From assembly GCA_963210315.1 (NCBI GenBank), contig OY723268.1, forward strand, positions 682,001 through 746,000: a stretch of DNA of 64,000 nucleotides, in the 5' to 3' direction. The notes below the pieces were generated by a model. That model was not told where the DNA came from and did no database searches. It was given only the letters and a program-made list of their open reading frames with translations. Positions 32,301 to 42,520 of this stretch are shown piece after piece (the stretch's first letter is position 1; each line of letters opens with the position of its first letter). A program made the translations under genes and the position numbers. The DNA is from Rhynchopus euleeides (lineage: Eukaryota > Euglenozoa > Diplonemea > Diplonemida > Diplonemidae).

Positions 32301-34021
32301 CTCTTAGCCTGCTGCGGAGGGGGCTGCACCCCATCCCCATCCCCAGGCAAACCTACTGCCGATGCGGAGCCCCCCCGTTCACCTCGCCCGGCATCCTCGT
32401 CACCATCCACACCCTGGAGAAGAACGGCGCTGCTGCTGCCGCCGCCGCCTGTCGGCGGCGCTGCTGTTGCTGATGCAGCATGCTCGACGCTGGATGCTGT
32501 CTTGGCGTGTGGGATGGATGGGGGTGTGTCAGGTGTGGCAACGGCGCCCCCCGCGGCGCGGGAGATCCGTTTGGAGCTTGACGGGGAGTGGGATCCGGTA
32601 GCGGCGGTGGCAGCGGCTGCCAGCGGTGTGTCAGCCTGCCCGGGGGGCTGGGGGGTGGCTGCGAGCTGGCCCTGCGAGATGGCACGCCTGGGGGAGAGAG
32701 ACAGGGAGAGCTCCCTTGCCGCAGAGGGTGTGATGTCGAGATCCGCTTCGTAGTGAGCAGTGCCGCGGTTGGAGCTCTTCAGCCGGACCGTGGTGGTGGT
32801 GGCGACGGCGCTGTCACCCTCGCCGAGGCGGAGGCAGACGCACATGGTCTCCGGTGTGACGGAGTGGTCCTTCAGGATCTCGTTGCGTATCTTCTGCAGC
32901 ATAAACTGCTCCCGCATCGTCTCCGCCACGGCGACCACCGCAAGCGCCGCAACCGAGACCACATCGAGGCTTGCCTTAATGCTCCGATACCTAGGGGAGA
33001 GCCCGTCCTCCCCAAAGACACACTCGTTGTAGACATGCAGCTCGCGCCGTCTGAAGATCTCCTGCCTCTCCTTCTCCTCTTCCTCATAGTCGCATTCCGC
33101 AAAGTCTGCACCCCTCTCGTCCGTGAAGTAGTATCGTGGGACTGTGCCTGGCTCGTATGAGTCTTCCACAGCAGCCCTCGCCCTTGCGAGGGCAGCCTCG
33201 TCGTCAGAAGAGTCGGATGCGGTGGAGAGCTTGTCGGGGTGGGCCTCAACCTTGGTGGTGTCCTCCGTCTTGTCGTAGAGGAAGATGCGCTTGTTTCGCC
33301 ACACCGCGTCCTGGTCCTTCTTGATGCTCTTCTTCAGCTCGTTGACGATCTGCGACAGGCGGAGGAAGAGGTCGTCCCCGACACGATTCGCAATCTCCGT
33401 CGTCAGCTCCTCGGTGTCCCCAAACCCGGACAGCCCCACATTCATCTGGGTCTGCTCCTGCACCCGCTGCTCCGCCTCCTGGCGGATCTCCGTCTCCAGC
33501 TGCTTCACAGATTCGAGAGCCTTCACCGCGTTGTCCCTTTCCCAGGCACCCTGTTCCTGCTGTGACACCGCCATCTTCTGCATCGAGCTGATCTGCCTCT
33601 GCAGCTCTTCCTCCTTCTTCTGCTGCTGCTCGAAGGCGTTTGCGAGGAACATGTTTTCGGTGCGAGCCTCGCGGAGCTTCTCCTGGTTCTGCCGTGCCTT
33701 CGCCGCGATCTCGCGCTGGATCACCTCGAGCTCCCGCTCCTTCCGGTCGATCTCCTCCTGGGCCCTCTCCTTCTCCTCCGCAATCATCTGCGCGTGCAGC
33801 ACCGCCTCCTCCGCATCCTTCCGCGCGCGGGACACCTCATCCTGCAGCACCTGCTTCTTCCTCTTCTCGATCTCAATCAGGTCGTAGTGCTCCTCGGCAA
33901 ACGTCGGCTTCGCCAGCTTCTTCCTCTCGTTCACAAGCTCCTCCCTCCGGGCGACGGAGGTGGCGATGCCCATCGACGCGGATCGCCGCCGCCCCGGGCT
34001 CCGTGGGGCTGGGGGCTGCAT
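26928..34021 (-). CDS. giant coiled-coil, glutamine-rich protein
   Basis: Four exons, 28510-34021, 27984-28146, 27792-27890 and 26928-27015, give 1953 aa. Donors are GTATAC, GTATGT and GTATGG; acceptors are CTCTTCAG, CGCCACAG and CTCGACAG; all phases agree. Residues about 15-190 are a long, highly charged coiled coil. Then come about 200 residues of mixed alpha/beta sequence of unknown family (including EPGTVPRYYFTDERGADFAE). More than 1000 residues of Ser/Pro/Gly/Gln-rich disorder follow, with many QQQ runs and a nearly pure Gln tract of several hundred residues (29000-29680). The tail is helical (EAVDMFTKSKGIPTVRL). I start at MQPPAP because GCCGCAG ends 2 nt before that ATG; MGIATS, 20 codons later, is an alternative. 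Likely a scaffold or condensate-forming protein; the family is not recognised. The last intron, 776 nt, contains a foldback minisatellite. Confidence 0.8.
27247..27688. repeat. foldback minisatellite element in the last intron of the Gln-rich gene
   Basis: The outer arms are inverted: CACGGTGGCCAGGATTTTGT then GGGATATG at left, CATATCCCACAGAATCCTGG then CCACCGTG at right. The interior is a tandem series of about 18-20-bp units built on CCCGCGGGAGATG and CCCATATC, each itself dyad-symmetric (CCCGCGGG, GGGATATCCC). No coding frame is meaningful. The whole element lies between donor 27791 and acceptor 27016, so it is removed by splicing. Confidence 0.8.
29000..29680 (-). repeat. CAG/CAA trinucleotide repeat tract (polyglutamine)
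   Basis: In-frame CAG and CAA codons, interrupted by His, Leu, Pro and other residues, encode the Gln-rich core. The purest run (about 29322-29402) specifies roughly 27 consecutive Gln by mixed CAG/CAA codons. Codon mixing suggests selection for Gln or an old, stabilised expansion, not a recent pure CAG expansion. Confidence 0.85.
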
Positions 34022-35297
34022 CGCTGCGGCACGACCCGCAAGGGGGGGTGGGCTGGGTGGGGGGGAGGCTTTATGCGGACCACGCCCACATGCCACAGGA
34101 GAGGGGGGCGTGGGGTGGGTGTGTGTGTGGTGGTGGGGTGGTGGTGTCAGGCCACTCCGCCCACTCGCCTGGGGTGGTGGTGTTGGTGGTGCCTGCGGTC
34201 AGCTAACAACCGTGTGTGGGGTGTCGTTGTGGGATGGGGGTGTCGAGTGTGGGGTCACCGCCACCAGCTTTTTCGTCTGTGTCTGAAGGGGGTGGCGGAC
34301 GCTGGTTACGCCTCCCGGAAAATGTGTCGGTGTGAGTAAGGTATAGATGACGTTTACATATTTTGCCAATGACGAGTGCCAGTGAAGCAGACACCGCACG
34401 CAACTCGCAACTCAAGGGTCTGGGCCTGGGGGGGCTGTGGGGCAGTGGGGGGCGGTAGTTTGGCAGGCAGACAAGGCAAGGCATCCAACCACAGCTCCTG
34501 GGGGAACTAAATATCCCCGTCAAATGTCAGCTGGAAATGCATCCTGAGGGTCTTATGGGAAAGAGAGAGGTAGGGAGAGGGCCTTCAGGCAACCAGAGTT
34601 GGGGAACCACCTCTGGTGCCACAGCCCCTCAGCATGCCGCCCCAGGTTATGGGTGGGTGGGCGGCAGGGCGGGGTGACTGAGTGTAGGGTTGCTTCGGCA
34701 GGAAGGAAAAAGGGCAAAAGAAAAGAACGCAGCGGTGTGAATACAGCAAGGGGGGGGGGGGGGAAGGGCAGGCATGCATGGGGTTGGAAATTTTCTGCTC
34801 CGCTCCATCGCTAGGAACCGGCAAAACATCAAACCCGGTTCTGATGTAACACCGATGTACCTTCGCTGCGGCGCGCGTGTTTTGGTGGATTCACTCCGAA
34901 ATTTACTTACAGGAGGGCAACGCCAAACATGAGAACCTTGGTGAGATGAGCGCTGGATGGTACATTCGCCACACTGCCTCAGCGCAGTGTGGTGCTTCAC
35001 CCGAGATGACTCTGGGCAAAAACCTCCCGCGTGGCACGCCTCCCACACCCTGCCACTCCACACAACATACGGAAAGTGGAGCACTTTGGGGAACAGCCCT
35101 CTCGGGTCAAGGGAGATGTGTGCGGGCAACCGGGCGAATCACAAAGAGGAGGGAATCAACGACAGTTGATCCTCACACACCACACCACACCTCCTCCCCT
35201 TCCCACAGCCTGCATTGGCGTGCGCACTGCTCCGCAAGGATCCGCGCGGTGAAGGGAACTACTCTCTGAGCTGGCCTCGGTGTGGCACCCCCGCTCC
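34022..35297. other. intergenic spacer
   Basis: About 1.3 kb without a supported gene. A likely acceptor (GTGCCGCAG, minus strand, ending at 34024) sits at its left edge. A G tract lies at about 34750-34763. Confidence 0.5.
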
Positions 35298-36782
35298 TCA
35301 GGGGAGAGCTACTTCTTCCGCAGCACCCCGCTGATCGCCCACTGCAGAGCCCCCCCCCTGCGGGCTCTGCACGCTGTGGAACCCCACCGCCTGCAGCGAC
35401 GCTTCATACTCCTGCTCCGCCATCCGCTCCACCTCCGCCTTCCGCTGCTCCGCCCGCAGGTTCACCGCAAACGACGCACCTTCCATCGCATCGGCACCCC
35501 CTCCTGCTGGAGACCCTCCATCACCTCCCCGCGCATCACCACCACCACCACCCAGAGACGACGCAGCGCGTGACCCCGCCCTGTCGCCGGCTCTCCCACC
35601 GAGCCTCTTCCTGAGGATCGAGTTGGCTTCCGAGCGGAGCCAGGTCGCGACCTTTGCGGGCTGTGTGGCAGCCTCCGTCACGCCCTGCACGGCCATGTCC
35701 ATGCGGCACCCCCCGAGCCACATGTCGGTGCCGCGGGAGGCCCTGCCTCCAAAGGAGCTCTCCACGGCTTCGCGGGGGCGTTTTGCTTTCTTATCCCTGA
35801 GGTACTGGTCGCAGTTGACCTGCTTCAAAATCCTCTCCAGAGCTGCCCGGTTGTCCTTCTTCGTCGGATCGTGCCTCTCCCTCCCGCTTGCATGCCGCAT
35901 CGACACCGCAGGCACGTGCTTGCTCTGCAGGAGCGCTTCCGCATCAACCATCTCCCTCACATCCTCCGATGCTGACGGGAAGGAGCACGCCATCCACTCA
36001 TATCTCGACAAGGTCCGCCTTGCTGTTTTGGATATCTTCCCCGACCCCCGCGATGCAGCAGGCATCGCCGACGCAGCATCCTGCGAGATATCCCACGGGG
36101 CTAGCTTCTTCCCCCGCTTCTCCCCACGGCTCCCCCGCCTCGGCTTCGGCGTCGGGGCAGCGGCAGTCGAGGCATAATCAGTCGTGGGGGACACGCTCCC
36201 GCCACCCCGCTCCCCGGCGAACACACCGGAGGGGTTGCACGATCTGCCCAGCGACCTCGCGAGGCTGAAGCTGTGGACATGCCTGTTGGCAACGCTGCGG
36301 GTCTGCCCTGAAGAGTCCCAAGCAGAGTGGGTTGGGTGTGGCTCGGCAGTGGAGGGGCGAGGGGGGTGTGGGGTGGGTGTGGCTGAGGCGCAGACAGCTG
36401 TGTTGGCGGTGGGTGAGCCCGGTGCGGAGCAGCACTGGCTGCGGGCCCCGCGCCCCCCGATCTTCAAGGAGAGCTTCCCGTGGGAACCGACATGGCGGAA
36501 GGAGGATATGACGTCGTAGCTGCAGCAGTCCGGCTGCACATCCCGCCTCCTCTTCCCAGGGAAGGCTTCGCGCGCCACCTTGTCCCTCCTCAGCGACGGT
36601 GTCCCCGCCCTCCGCTCCCGGCTGCTGTATCGGTGCGACACGTCATACACTACATCCACAGCCCCGCGCACCTTCAGGCTGGTGGAGACGCTGCTGTGGA
36701 AGGGGTCGAAAACCTGCTGCGACCTCCCGCATGACTTCACATAAGCGCACGACCCTTTTACATGCCGGTCACTCACGGGCAT
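35298..36782 (-). CDS. unrecognised basic protein with C-terminal helix
   Basis: A 494-aa frame from the ATG at 36782 (MPVSDRHVKG). It is Arg/Ser-rich and basic overall. Residues 1-100 contain compact motifs (VFDPFHSSVSTSLKVRGAVD, SYDVISSFRHVGSHGKLSLK) that look conserved rather than disordered. The middle is Pro/Ser-rich with a KR cluster (RRGSRGEKRGKKLAPWDI). Residues about 270-420 are helical and charged (DNRAALERILKQVNCDQYLRD), and the end has a coiled coil (AEVERMAEQEYEASLQAVGF). I do not recognise the family. A GACACAG acceptor-like site lies about 40 nt before the ATG. The third-position GC bias and length make a real gene likely. Cytoskeletal, flagellar or RNA-binding roles are all possible; none is shown. 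Confidence 0.65.
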   Translation of the reverse strand: MPVSDRHVKGSCAYVKSCGRSQQVFDPFHSSVSTSLKVRGAVDVVYDVSHRYSSRERRAGTPSLRRDKVAREAFPGKRRRDVQPDCCSYDVISSFRHVGSHGKLSLKIGGRGARSQCCSAPGSPTANTAVCASATPTPHPPRPSTAEPHPTHSAWDSSGQTRSVANRHVHSFSLARSLGRSCNPSGVFAGERGGGSVSPTTDYASTAAAPTPKPRRGSRGEKRGKKLAPWDISQDAASAMPAASRGSGKISKTARRTLSRYEWMACSFPSASEDVREMVDAEALLQSKHVPAVSMRHASGRERHDPTKKDNRAALERILKQVNCDQYLRDKKAKRPREAVESSFGGRASRGTDMWLGGCRMDMAVQGVTEAATQPAKVATWLRSEANSILRKRLGGRAGDRAGSRAASSLGGGGGDARGGDGGSPAGGGADAMEGASFAVNLRAEQRKAEVERMAEQEYEASLQAVGFHSVQSPQGGGSAVGDQRGAAEEVALP

Positions 36783-38259
36783 TGCAGCCCCAGAGAGGGG
36801 GGGGCAAGGGGGTCCCTGTGTCGGAGGGGTGGTGGTGTGTGCTGGATGCGGGTCTGTGTCGACACCCCTCTGTTTGCGTCTGTGCGGCCTCTCACAAAGT
36901 TGCTGGTGTGTGGCTTGGCCCGGGGGGCCCAAAACATGTGAGAGGATAGCATCCAGGGAGCAGAAGCAGATCGGGAGGGGGGGAGCTCGCCGCTGGTGTG
37001 CTGCTTGCGGCAACGCACCGACCTGCACAGTCTGAGGGATACCGTGCCCAGGCTAGAATGGGGATATGTGATACAGCAATGGCACAAGATGGATCCCTCT
37101 GCATCCGGTGCGAGCTTCCGGCATTGCTGAACTGTAGGGCAGTGTCGCACACCATAACACACCACGTGTGAGTTCTGTGGTGGTGCGTTCCACCAACCGT
37201 TGGTCAGAAAGAAGATAACCCCGGATGAGGAGGCAAAGCTGGTCAAGTGCCACTCTCAGAAGGGGGCAAAATTGCCCGAGTGACAGAGGACCACACCTTG
37301 GGCACAGTGTGTGTTCGGGCGATGATGTAAAATAACAAAAGAAGCGGCAGCGCGGGCAGAACGTTTCTCCCGCTCGGAAGCAGTGTGCCACCTCAGCGCT
37401 GAGGGGACTGCTGCCGAGCTCGTCGCCCACTGCCCCTCCCCTTCGTTCTCTCTGGGGAGGGGCGCCTAAAGTTCGGAATGGTTCATGCATCGTAGTCTGG
37501 AGGAGTCTGGCGTGTTTCAATTCTGACTTTGCTTTGGGGTAGGTTTTAGCCAGCAAAAGTCCTGGCGCTGCAGCGAAGCCAGGCTGCGATGCATGGTACT
37601 GTTTTTATTTCATTTTTTCAGAACTGAACCGGCGTACATAATGTGTTTTTGTTTGTGCAACCAGGGGGGGTCCTGCAGAACTACTGACAGGGCAGAGAAG
37701 CAAATACAGAGAAAACACGACCACAACAGGCCCTCACTTTACTTTCGGCCTCAACACACTTCTCACCCGAGCAGGTGATGAGTTTCGGGTTCTCAAAACC
37801 TAAACCACTTTACAGTCAGGAACCGGGTCACTTTCCTTTCCCGGGTAGGGGTACAAGTGAGAGAGTGAATACACCCCGATCACGCTGATGCCTCCTGCGA
37901 GCAACACAGCAGCTCTGCTAGTGGGTGTGCTGCGCCTGGGGGGGGCGGACACCTACACGGCGCTGGTGCCCATGCAAGGAGGGGCTCGAGGAGACGAGAA
38001 GGCACGCGCGGCGCACAGTGTGACACAGAATTGTGCCCGCCGCCACCCCCTTGCCTTTCACCCCAGCAAAGGGAGAAAAAGCACAGCGGCCCAACAAGAA
38101 TAGGGCAGCACAACGGTTCTGGCAAAGGGGTGTGAACACCTACCGATCAGGACGAAGTCATGCCACAAGGCAACAGGCTAAACAGGCACGGGGACTGAGG
38201 GAGAGCACGAAACACTGATGTGCTGTTTCCTGCCGGATCACTTCGGGTCCCGAACAGCG
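36783..38259. other. intergenic spacer
   Basis: About 1.5 kb, no supported gene on either strand. Composition is mixed, with no long simple repeat. Confidence 0.45.
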
Positions 38260-41073
38260 TCAGATGCACAGGCTTTCCTCAGCGTATATGTCAGTCACGT
38301 TTGCTGCATCCAATGCACTGTTGCAGCTGCCTTCTGACGAGCCATCGCCCTCTGCAGCACCCTCAGTAACGGCTTGTGCGAAGCTGATGTCCTCCACCTG
38401 AGAGGGGCTCTGCATGGTCTGCATGGTGTGCATCTCTGTGTCGTCGTCGAGGAGGAACAACGTGTCGCTGTTGCCTGCTCCCGTGTCGAGGCTGTGCAAG
38501 GGGGCTGTGCCCAGTGGAGGCAGGTCGTACAGCGCACGTTCAGCAGGGTCGGTGAAGAGGGCCTTGGTGATGTCGGGCATGTTGCGGGGCCACCAGTTGC
38601 GCTGTGCTGCGGAGACCATGAGGGCGGGGACCAGGATGGTGCGGATCACAAACGCGTCCAGCAGGACCGACACGCTGAGGATCAGCCCGAACTGCTTCAG
38701 CGTCATCTCCGGGGCGAAGAGCAGCCCGCTGAAGGCGATGACCATGATGACAGCAGCACCGGAGATGGTGGGGCCCGTGCGCGCCACCCCCAGGATCACT
38801 GCCTCCACGTCGCTGTAGCCCTGCATGCGCAGCTCCTCCACCCGCGTCAGGAGGAAGATGTCGTAGTCCAGCCCCAGCGCGATGCACACAGGCAGCACCA
38901 CGGCGGGCACGGTGAACGCAAGCCCGTCGTTCTCAAACAGCTCCAGGTCGGGGATCGCCCACCACAGCGCCTTCGTCTGGAACGCAACCACCGCAATGCC
39001 CAGCGTCACCAGCACTGTGTACAGCAGCGCAAAGGCCAGGCGGAACGGCAGCACCGCACTCCGGAACACAACCCCCACAAACACCATCACACACACCATC
39101 ACCAGCGACAGGGCGGCGGGGGTCGACGCAACGACAGAATCAGCCACCTCCACGTCACCCGCCACCGGGGAAGCGAGGTGGAAGCGATACGCCCCACCCA
39201 CACCCACACCCACAGCCGCCTTTGCATTCAGCGCCTGCAGCCTCTCCCGCATGCCACGATACCACACCGCCCCCCGACCGCTGCTCCCGGACTCAAACGG
39301 CAGCCGCACCTCCATCAGGGCCACCCTGCCCTGCCCCCCTACATACTGCTGCCGCACCGCACGGTACCCGGGCTGCCACCGCAGGAGACGCGGCACATCT
39401 GCGGGGGTCACTACAGACCCGTTGTAATGCGCGACGGACACCAGCATGCCGTACCCCACACCGCCCGCCAGCGGCGCAGCCGCGGCAACCGCCGCATCAC
39501 CGGCGGCGCGCAGCAGCAGGAGTGCTGGGGGCGAACACGCAGCCCCGCAGACAACACCAAGCCTCCCCGCTGCCGGAGGCAGCGGAGGCGCGTAGGGCAG
39601 CTCCAGTGCAACGTAGCAAGGCGACAGGCTCCCCGCAAGCAGCCCGGCGCTCTCCAGGGAGTCCACCCCACTCCATCCCGGAGTGGGGGCGGCCTGCAGC
39701 CTGCGGCTTGTGGATAGAGTCAGGAAGGGCGCCTGCACAGCGAGGGGAGCTCCCAGGAGCAGCACCACCGCCGCAGCCGCGCAGGGGTGCCGCGCCACGC
39801 AGCAGGCTGTGCGGAGCCACGGGTTGTTTTGCCGGGGTGGGGGAGGGGCGCACTCCACCACCACCACCTCCTCCTCCTCCACCACCACACCTCCACCGGC
39901 ACCCCCCGCTACATCTGTGCAGCTCCCGCTGGACCCCGAGGCAGATAGGGGATGCGCTGCTGCTGCTGCTGCTGCGCCACCACCCCCCTCTCCGACATCA
40001 CCGCCATCTCCACCTCTGCATATCCCACCACCCCCATCGGAAAAAGCTTCTCTATTAATCCAGAGAGATGCTGCGAAAAATGCGATGAGTGCCCCAGCTT
40101 CCGCAGCGGATGCAGACACCGCCAGGGTGATGCAGGCTCTCCAAAACCCGCCTGCGGGGATCAGGGCTGCGGGCACCGCGAAGGCTATAGGGAGGATGAG
40201 GGAGGCAAGGCATGTCTCCCGCAAGGCGTGGCGGAGCGCGCTCCATGGGAGGTGGGGTTGTGGAGGGGGTATAGATGCACCGCTCACTCGGAGGAGGAGT
40301 GAGGTGGAGGCGCGGAGCGTTGTGGCGGCGGGGAGGGTTGCGCAGAGGAGGGGGGTGCAGACATCCAACAGGGGCGGGGCGGAGAGCGCCTCTGAGGCGG
40401 CGAATGCGATAGGGATTGCAGAGGCAGACCCAGCGGAGGCTGGGAGCAGACTCACCCAGCTGCCTGTGGTGATGCGGAGGGCAGCAAGCGAGAGTGCTGT
40501 CGCCACGGCCATCACAGCGAGAGCGGCGGTTGTGATACCACTACGCCTGAATTGCGGAGGGTCGTGGGGTGTGAGAGCCTGGCAGACCACAGCCTGGGCT
40601 CCCACAGGGTGAGGATACGGAGGAGATGTCGCGTTGGAGGCGGCGGCGGTGCGGAGGAGGGGCACAGCAGCCCCCCCGGAGGTGTAGATCGCGGCGGTGC
40701 GCCCGCCGTGCCCTATGGAGAAAGGGGGGTCCCACACCCGGAGAGGGGGAAACCCGCTGCCCCGAACCCTGCGGGCAACCCCTCCTGCGTAACGCATGAG
40801 CCCCGCATGCCTCCTGATGTCCTCCGGAAACTGAAGGAGCAGCGCAGCGCCTTCCGTCACCCTGTTAGGGAAATGCAGCCCGATAAAGGCGTTTCCCCCG
40901 CCCGCGGGTGGGGGAGGGAGGGTGTGGTGGGGCAGAAGTGCGGTGGGTATGCAGAGCGCTGCGAGGGCCGTCCAGGCGAGCAGTGCGGCGGCGGAGGCGG
41001 GGCGGGCCCAACCGGGGGGCAGGTCGTGAGTTGCAGAGGGGGGGTTGTTGGGGGGGGGGAGAGGGTCGGGCAT
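38260..41073 (-). CDS. MMPL/RND-family membrane transporter, paralogue A (diverged N-half)
   Basis: A 937-aa frame from the ATG at 41073; the frame is open upstream with no further ATG. Two RND-like halves are visible. The C-terminal half has a hydrophobic series with the TM10 signature GLDYDIFLLTRVEE, which carries the proton-relay Asp-Tyr, then GARTGPTIS-type and NWWPRNMPDI motifs. The N-half is Ala/Gly/Pro-rich and very unlike its paralogues; where they have SIDASLFLLTR in TM4 it has RASTSLLLRV, losing the Asp. A cytoplasmic-type loop (about 385-440) is Gly/Ala/Glu low complexity. MMPL/Patched-like proteins export lipids or sterols using the proton gradient. Loss of one Asp could impair coupling. 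The segment 38528-39110 is almost identical in DNA to the other two paralogues. Third-position GC is extreme compared with them in the N-half. Confidence 0.8.
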   Translation of the reverse strand: MPDPLPPPNNPPSATHDLPPGWARPASAAALLAWTALAALCIPTALLPHHTLPPPPAGGGNAFIGLHFPNRVTEGAALLLQFPEDIRRHAGLMRYAGGVARRVRGSGFPPLRVWDPPFSIGHGGRTAAIYTSGGAAVPLLRTAAASNATSPPYPHPVGAQAVVCQALTPHDPPQFRRSGITTAALAVMAVATALSLAALRITTGSWVSLLPASAGSASAIPIAFAASEALSAPPLLDVCTPLLCATLPAATTLRASTSLLLRVSGASIPPPQPHLPWSALRHALRETCLASLILPIAFAVPAALIPAGGFWRACITLAVSASAAEAGALIAFFAASLWINREAFSDGGGGICRGGDGGDVGEGGGGAAAAAAAHPLSASGSSGSCTDVAGGAGGGVVVEEEEVVVVECAPPPPRQNNPWLRTACCVARHPCAAAAVVLLLGAPLAVQAPFLTLSTSRRLQAAPTPGWSGVDSLESAGLLAGSLSPCYVALELPYAPPLPPAAGRLGVVCGAACSPPALLLLRAAGDAAVAAAAPLAGGVGYGMLVSVAHYNGSVVTPADVPRLLRWQPGYRAVRQQYVGGQGRVALMEVRLPFESGSSGRGAVWYRGMRERLQALNAKAAVGVGVGGAYRFHLASPVAGDVEVADSVVASTPAALSLVMVCVMVFVGVVFRSAVLPFRLAFALLYTVLVTLGIAVVAFQTKALWWAIPDLELFENDGLAFTVPAVVLPVCIALGLDYDIFLLTRVEELRMQGYSDVEAVILGVARTGPTISGAAVIMVIAFSGLLFAPEMTLKQFGLILSVSVLLDAFVIRTILVPALMVSAAQRNWWPRNMPDITKALFTDPAERALYDLPPLGTAPLHSLDTGAGNSDTLFLLDDDTEMHTMQTMQSPSQVEDISFAQAVTEGAAEGDGSSEGSCNSALDAANVTDIYAEESLCI
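38528..39110 (-). repeat. gene-conversion tract shared by three MMPL genes, copy A
   Basis: About 583 bp identical, apart from a few bases near its downstream end, to 47469-48052 and 60591-61174. Identity stops abruptly on both sides. All three reading frames of the opposite strand are also conserved, showing DNA-level rather than protein-level identity. Confidence 0.9.
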
Positions 41074-42474
41074 GTGAGTGACTTCCTCCGGGGGTGGGTG
41101 GGGGTGTTGGAGTAGAAGGAGAGTGAAACACAAAGGTAGTGGTGTGGGTGGTGGCACTCGGGTCCTAAGAGATTGCGATCCCTCTCCTCCTAACTAAAAA
41201 AGGCTTCAGGCATATGGGATCCCCACCGAGGGGGTGTGTGTGTGGGGGACGTAGGACCACCCTTCCGTCTCGCGGTCGCCTGTCTGGGGTGGGGTGTGGC
41301 ATAATAGAGGGGAGAAGAGAGGGGTCTGTGCGATAACACATCTGCTGCAAAAAAAGCGTAGCGACCGTGCTTCCTTCTTCCTTAATGATGCGTTGACGCT
41401 TCCACCACCCTAGAGCCTGCTGCTTTGATGTGGGTGTGGAGCACATGTGAACACGAAATAGCAAGACACACTGAAAAGAAGCAGGTCGTCGGAAGCACTC
41501 CTACACTCTTACGCGTCATGCATGTGCTTAAAAAAACAAAGGCCTGGGGGGAAGGGGGGAAGGGGAGAGGTGGGGGGGGGGGGGGGTCTGGTATTGCAGG
41601 ATGCCACCGCTCTCTCTGCTCGAGATTCCCTTCTTGCAGGGGGTATTGATATTAGCAATGCCCTTCGGGGCCTTTCGGGCGCTACCAGGTGTGACCCAGT
41701 CTGGTCGAGAAGAAGCAAGGGACACCCCCGCCCTCCCTCACTGACTTACAAGCTGTACAGCGTATCAGTTCTCGTGCGTCGTCTTTCGTAGACGTTCTGT
41801 ACGATGCGGGTCCGTTAATCCAACGTAGAAAACGACAAGCTGTGACGAGCTGTGACTGGTAGCGAGGGCACCCACTGTGCTGCTTTTCGCAGCGTCCCCC
41901 CCCCCCCTCCCCACACTGGAGAAGCTGGAACCAACGGAGTAAGCAGATTCGATTGAATATTGCAGCACGCGCAGCGCCGCTCTTGCAGAGCCGCATCTCA
42001 CCCCATTCACAGGTCGAGGTGTGTGTGGTTCACCACAACCTCCCTCCCCCCCGCCCCCCCCCCCCCCCAACCCCCCGTGTTGAGCGACGTGTGTTGAGTT
42101 TGTTTTATTTCCACTCATGTTCTTTTGAAGCCTTGCTGGAGTGGCTGCAGCTGTTGCTGCAACCCTCAGTGAGGCAATCAAGTAGCTGCTGGTTGCACGC
42201 ACGCAGGCCTGGCTTGGACGATTTTATTTTTGGCGTGGTTTCAGGATATTTTTTTTGGTGATAAACGCACCGTGATCACGGAAAGTGTTCAGATCTTTTT
42301 CAGATGACCATCTCAAAGAGATATTGCAGGGCAGTGGGGGCAACGTTTTGATCTCCTCCCCTCCACATGACATGAGGTGACCGAGAAGATTTGTACAAAA
42401 CTACATGTGCCCCCGCTGAATCGTAAAACGACAGCAAAACGAGACAACAAACCGATTACTGACGAAAGTTGTTT
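41074..42474. other. intergenic spacer
   Basis: About 1.4 kb with a G tract (about 41567-41586), C tracts (about 41897-41908 and 42047-42068) and one copy of the TGATGCGTTGACGCTTCCACC motif (41386-41410). No gene supported. Confidence 0.45.
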
Positions 42475-42520
42475 TGTTGGAACGCAGACCCCACTCTTTG
42501 TGTACACCACTCCCCGGTCT
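42475..42520 (+). repeat. dispersed 45-bp repeat, copy 2
   Basis: Matches 10533-10578 (TTGTTGGAACGCAGACCCC, then CTCTTTGTGTACACCACTCC). It is followed in both places by a GTGTGAGTGG-like segment, here after a short insertion. Confidence 0.6.

Noticed and set aside
38374..39717. A 447-codon plus-strand His/Gln/Arg-rich frame
   Set aside because: Antisense shadow of the transporter paralogue A; composition follows GC bias.
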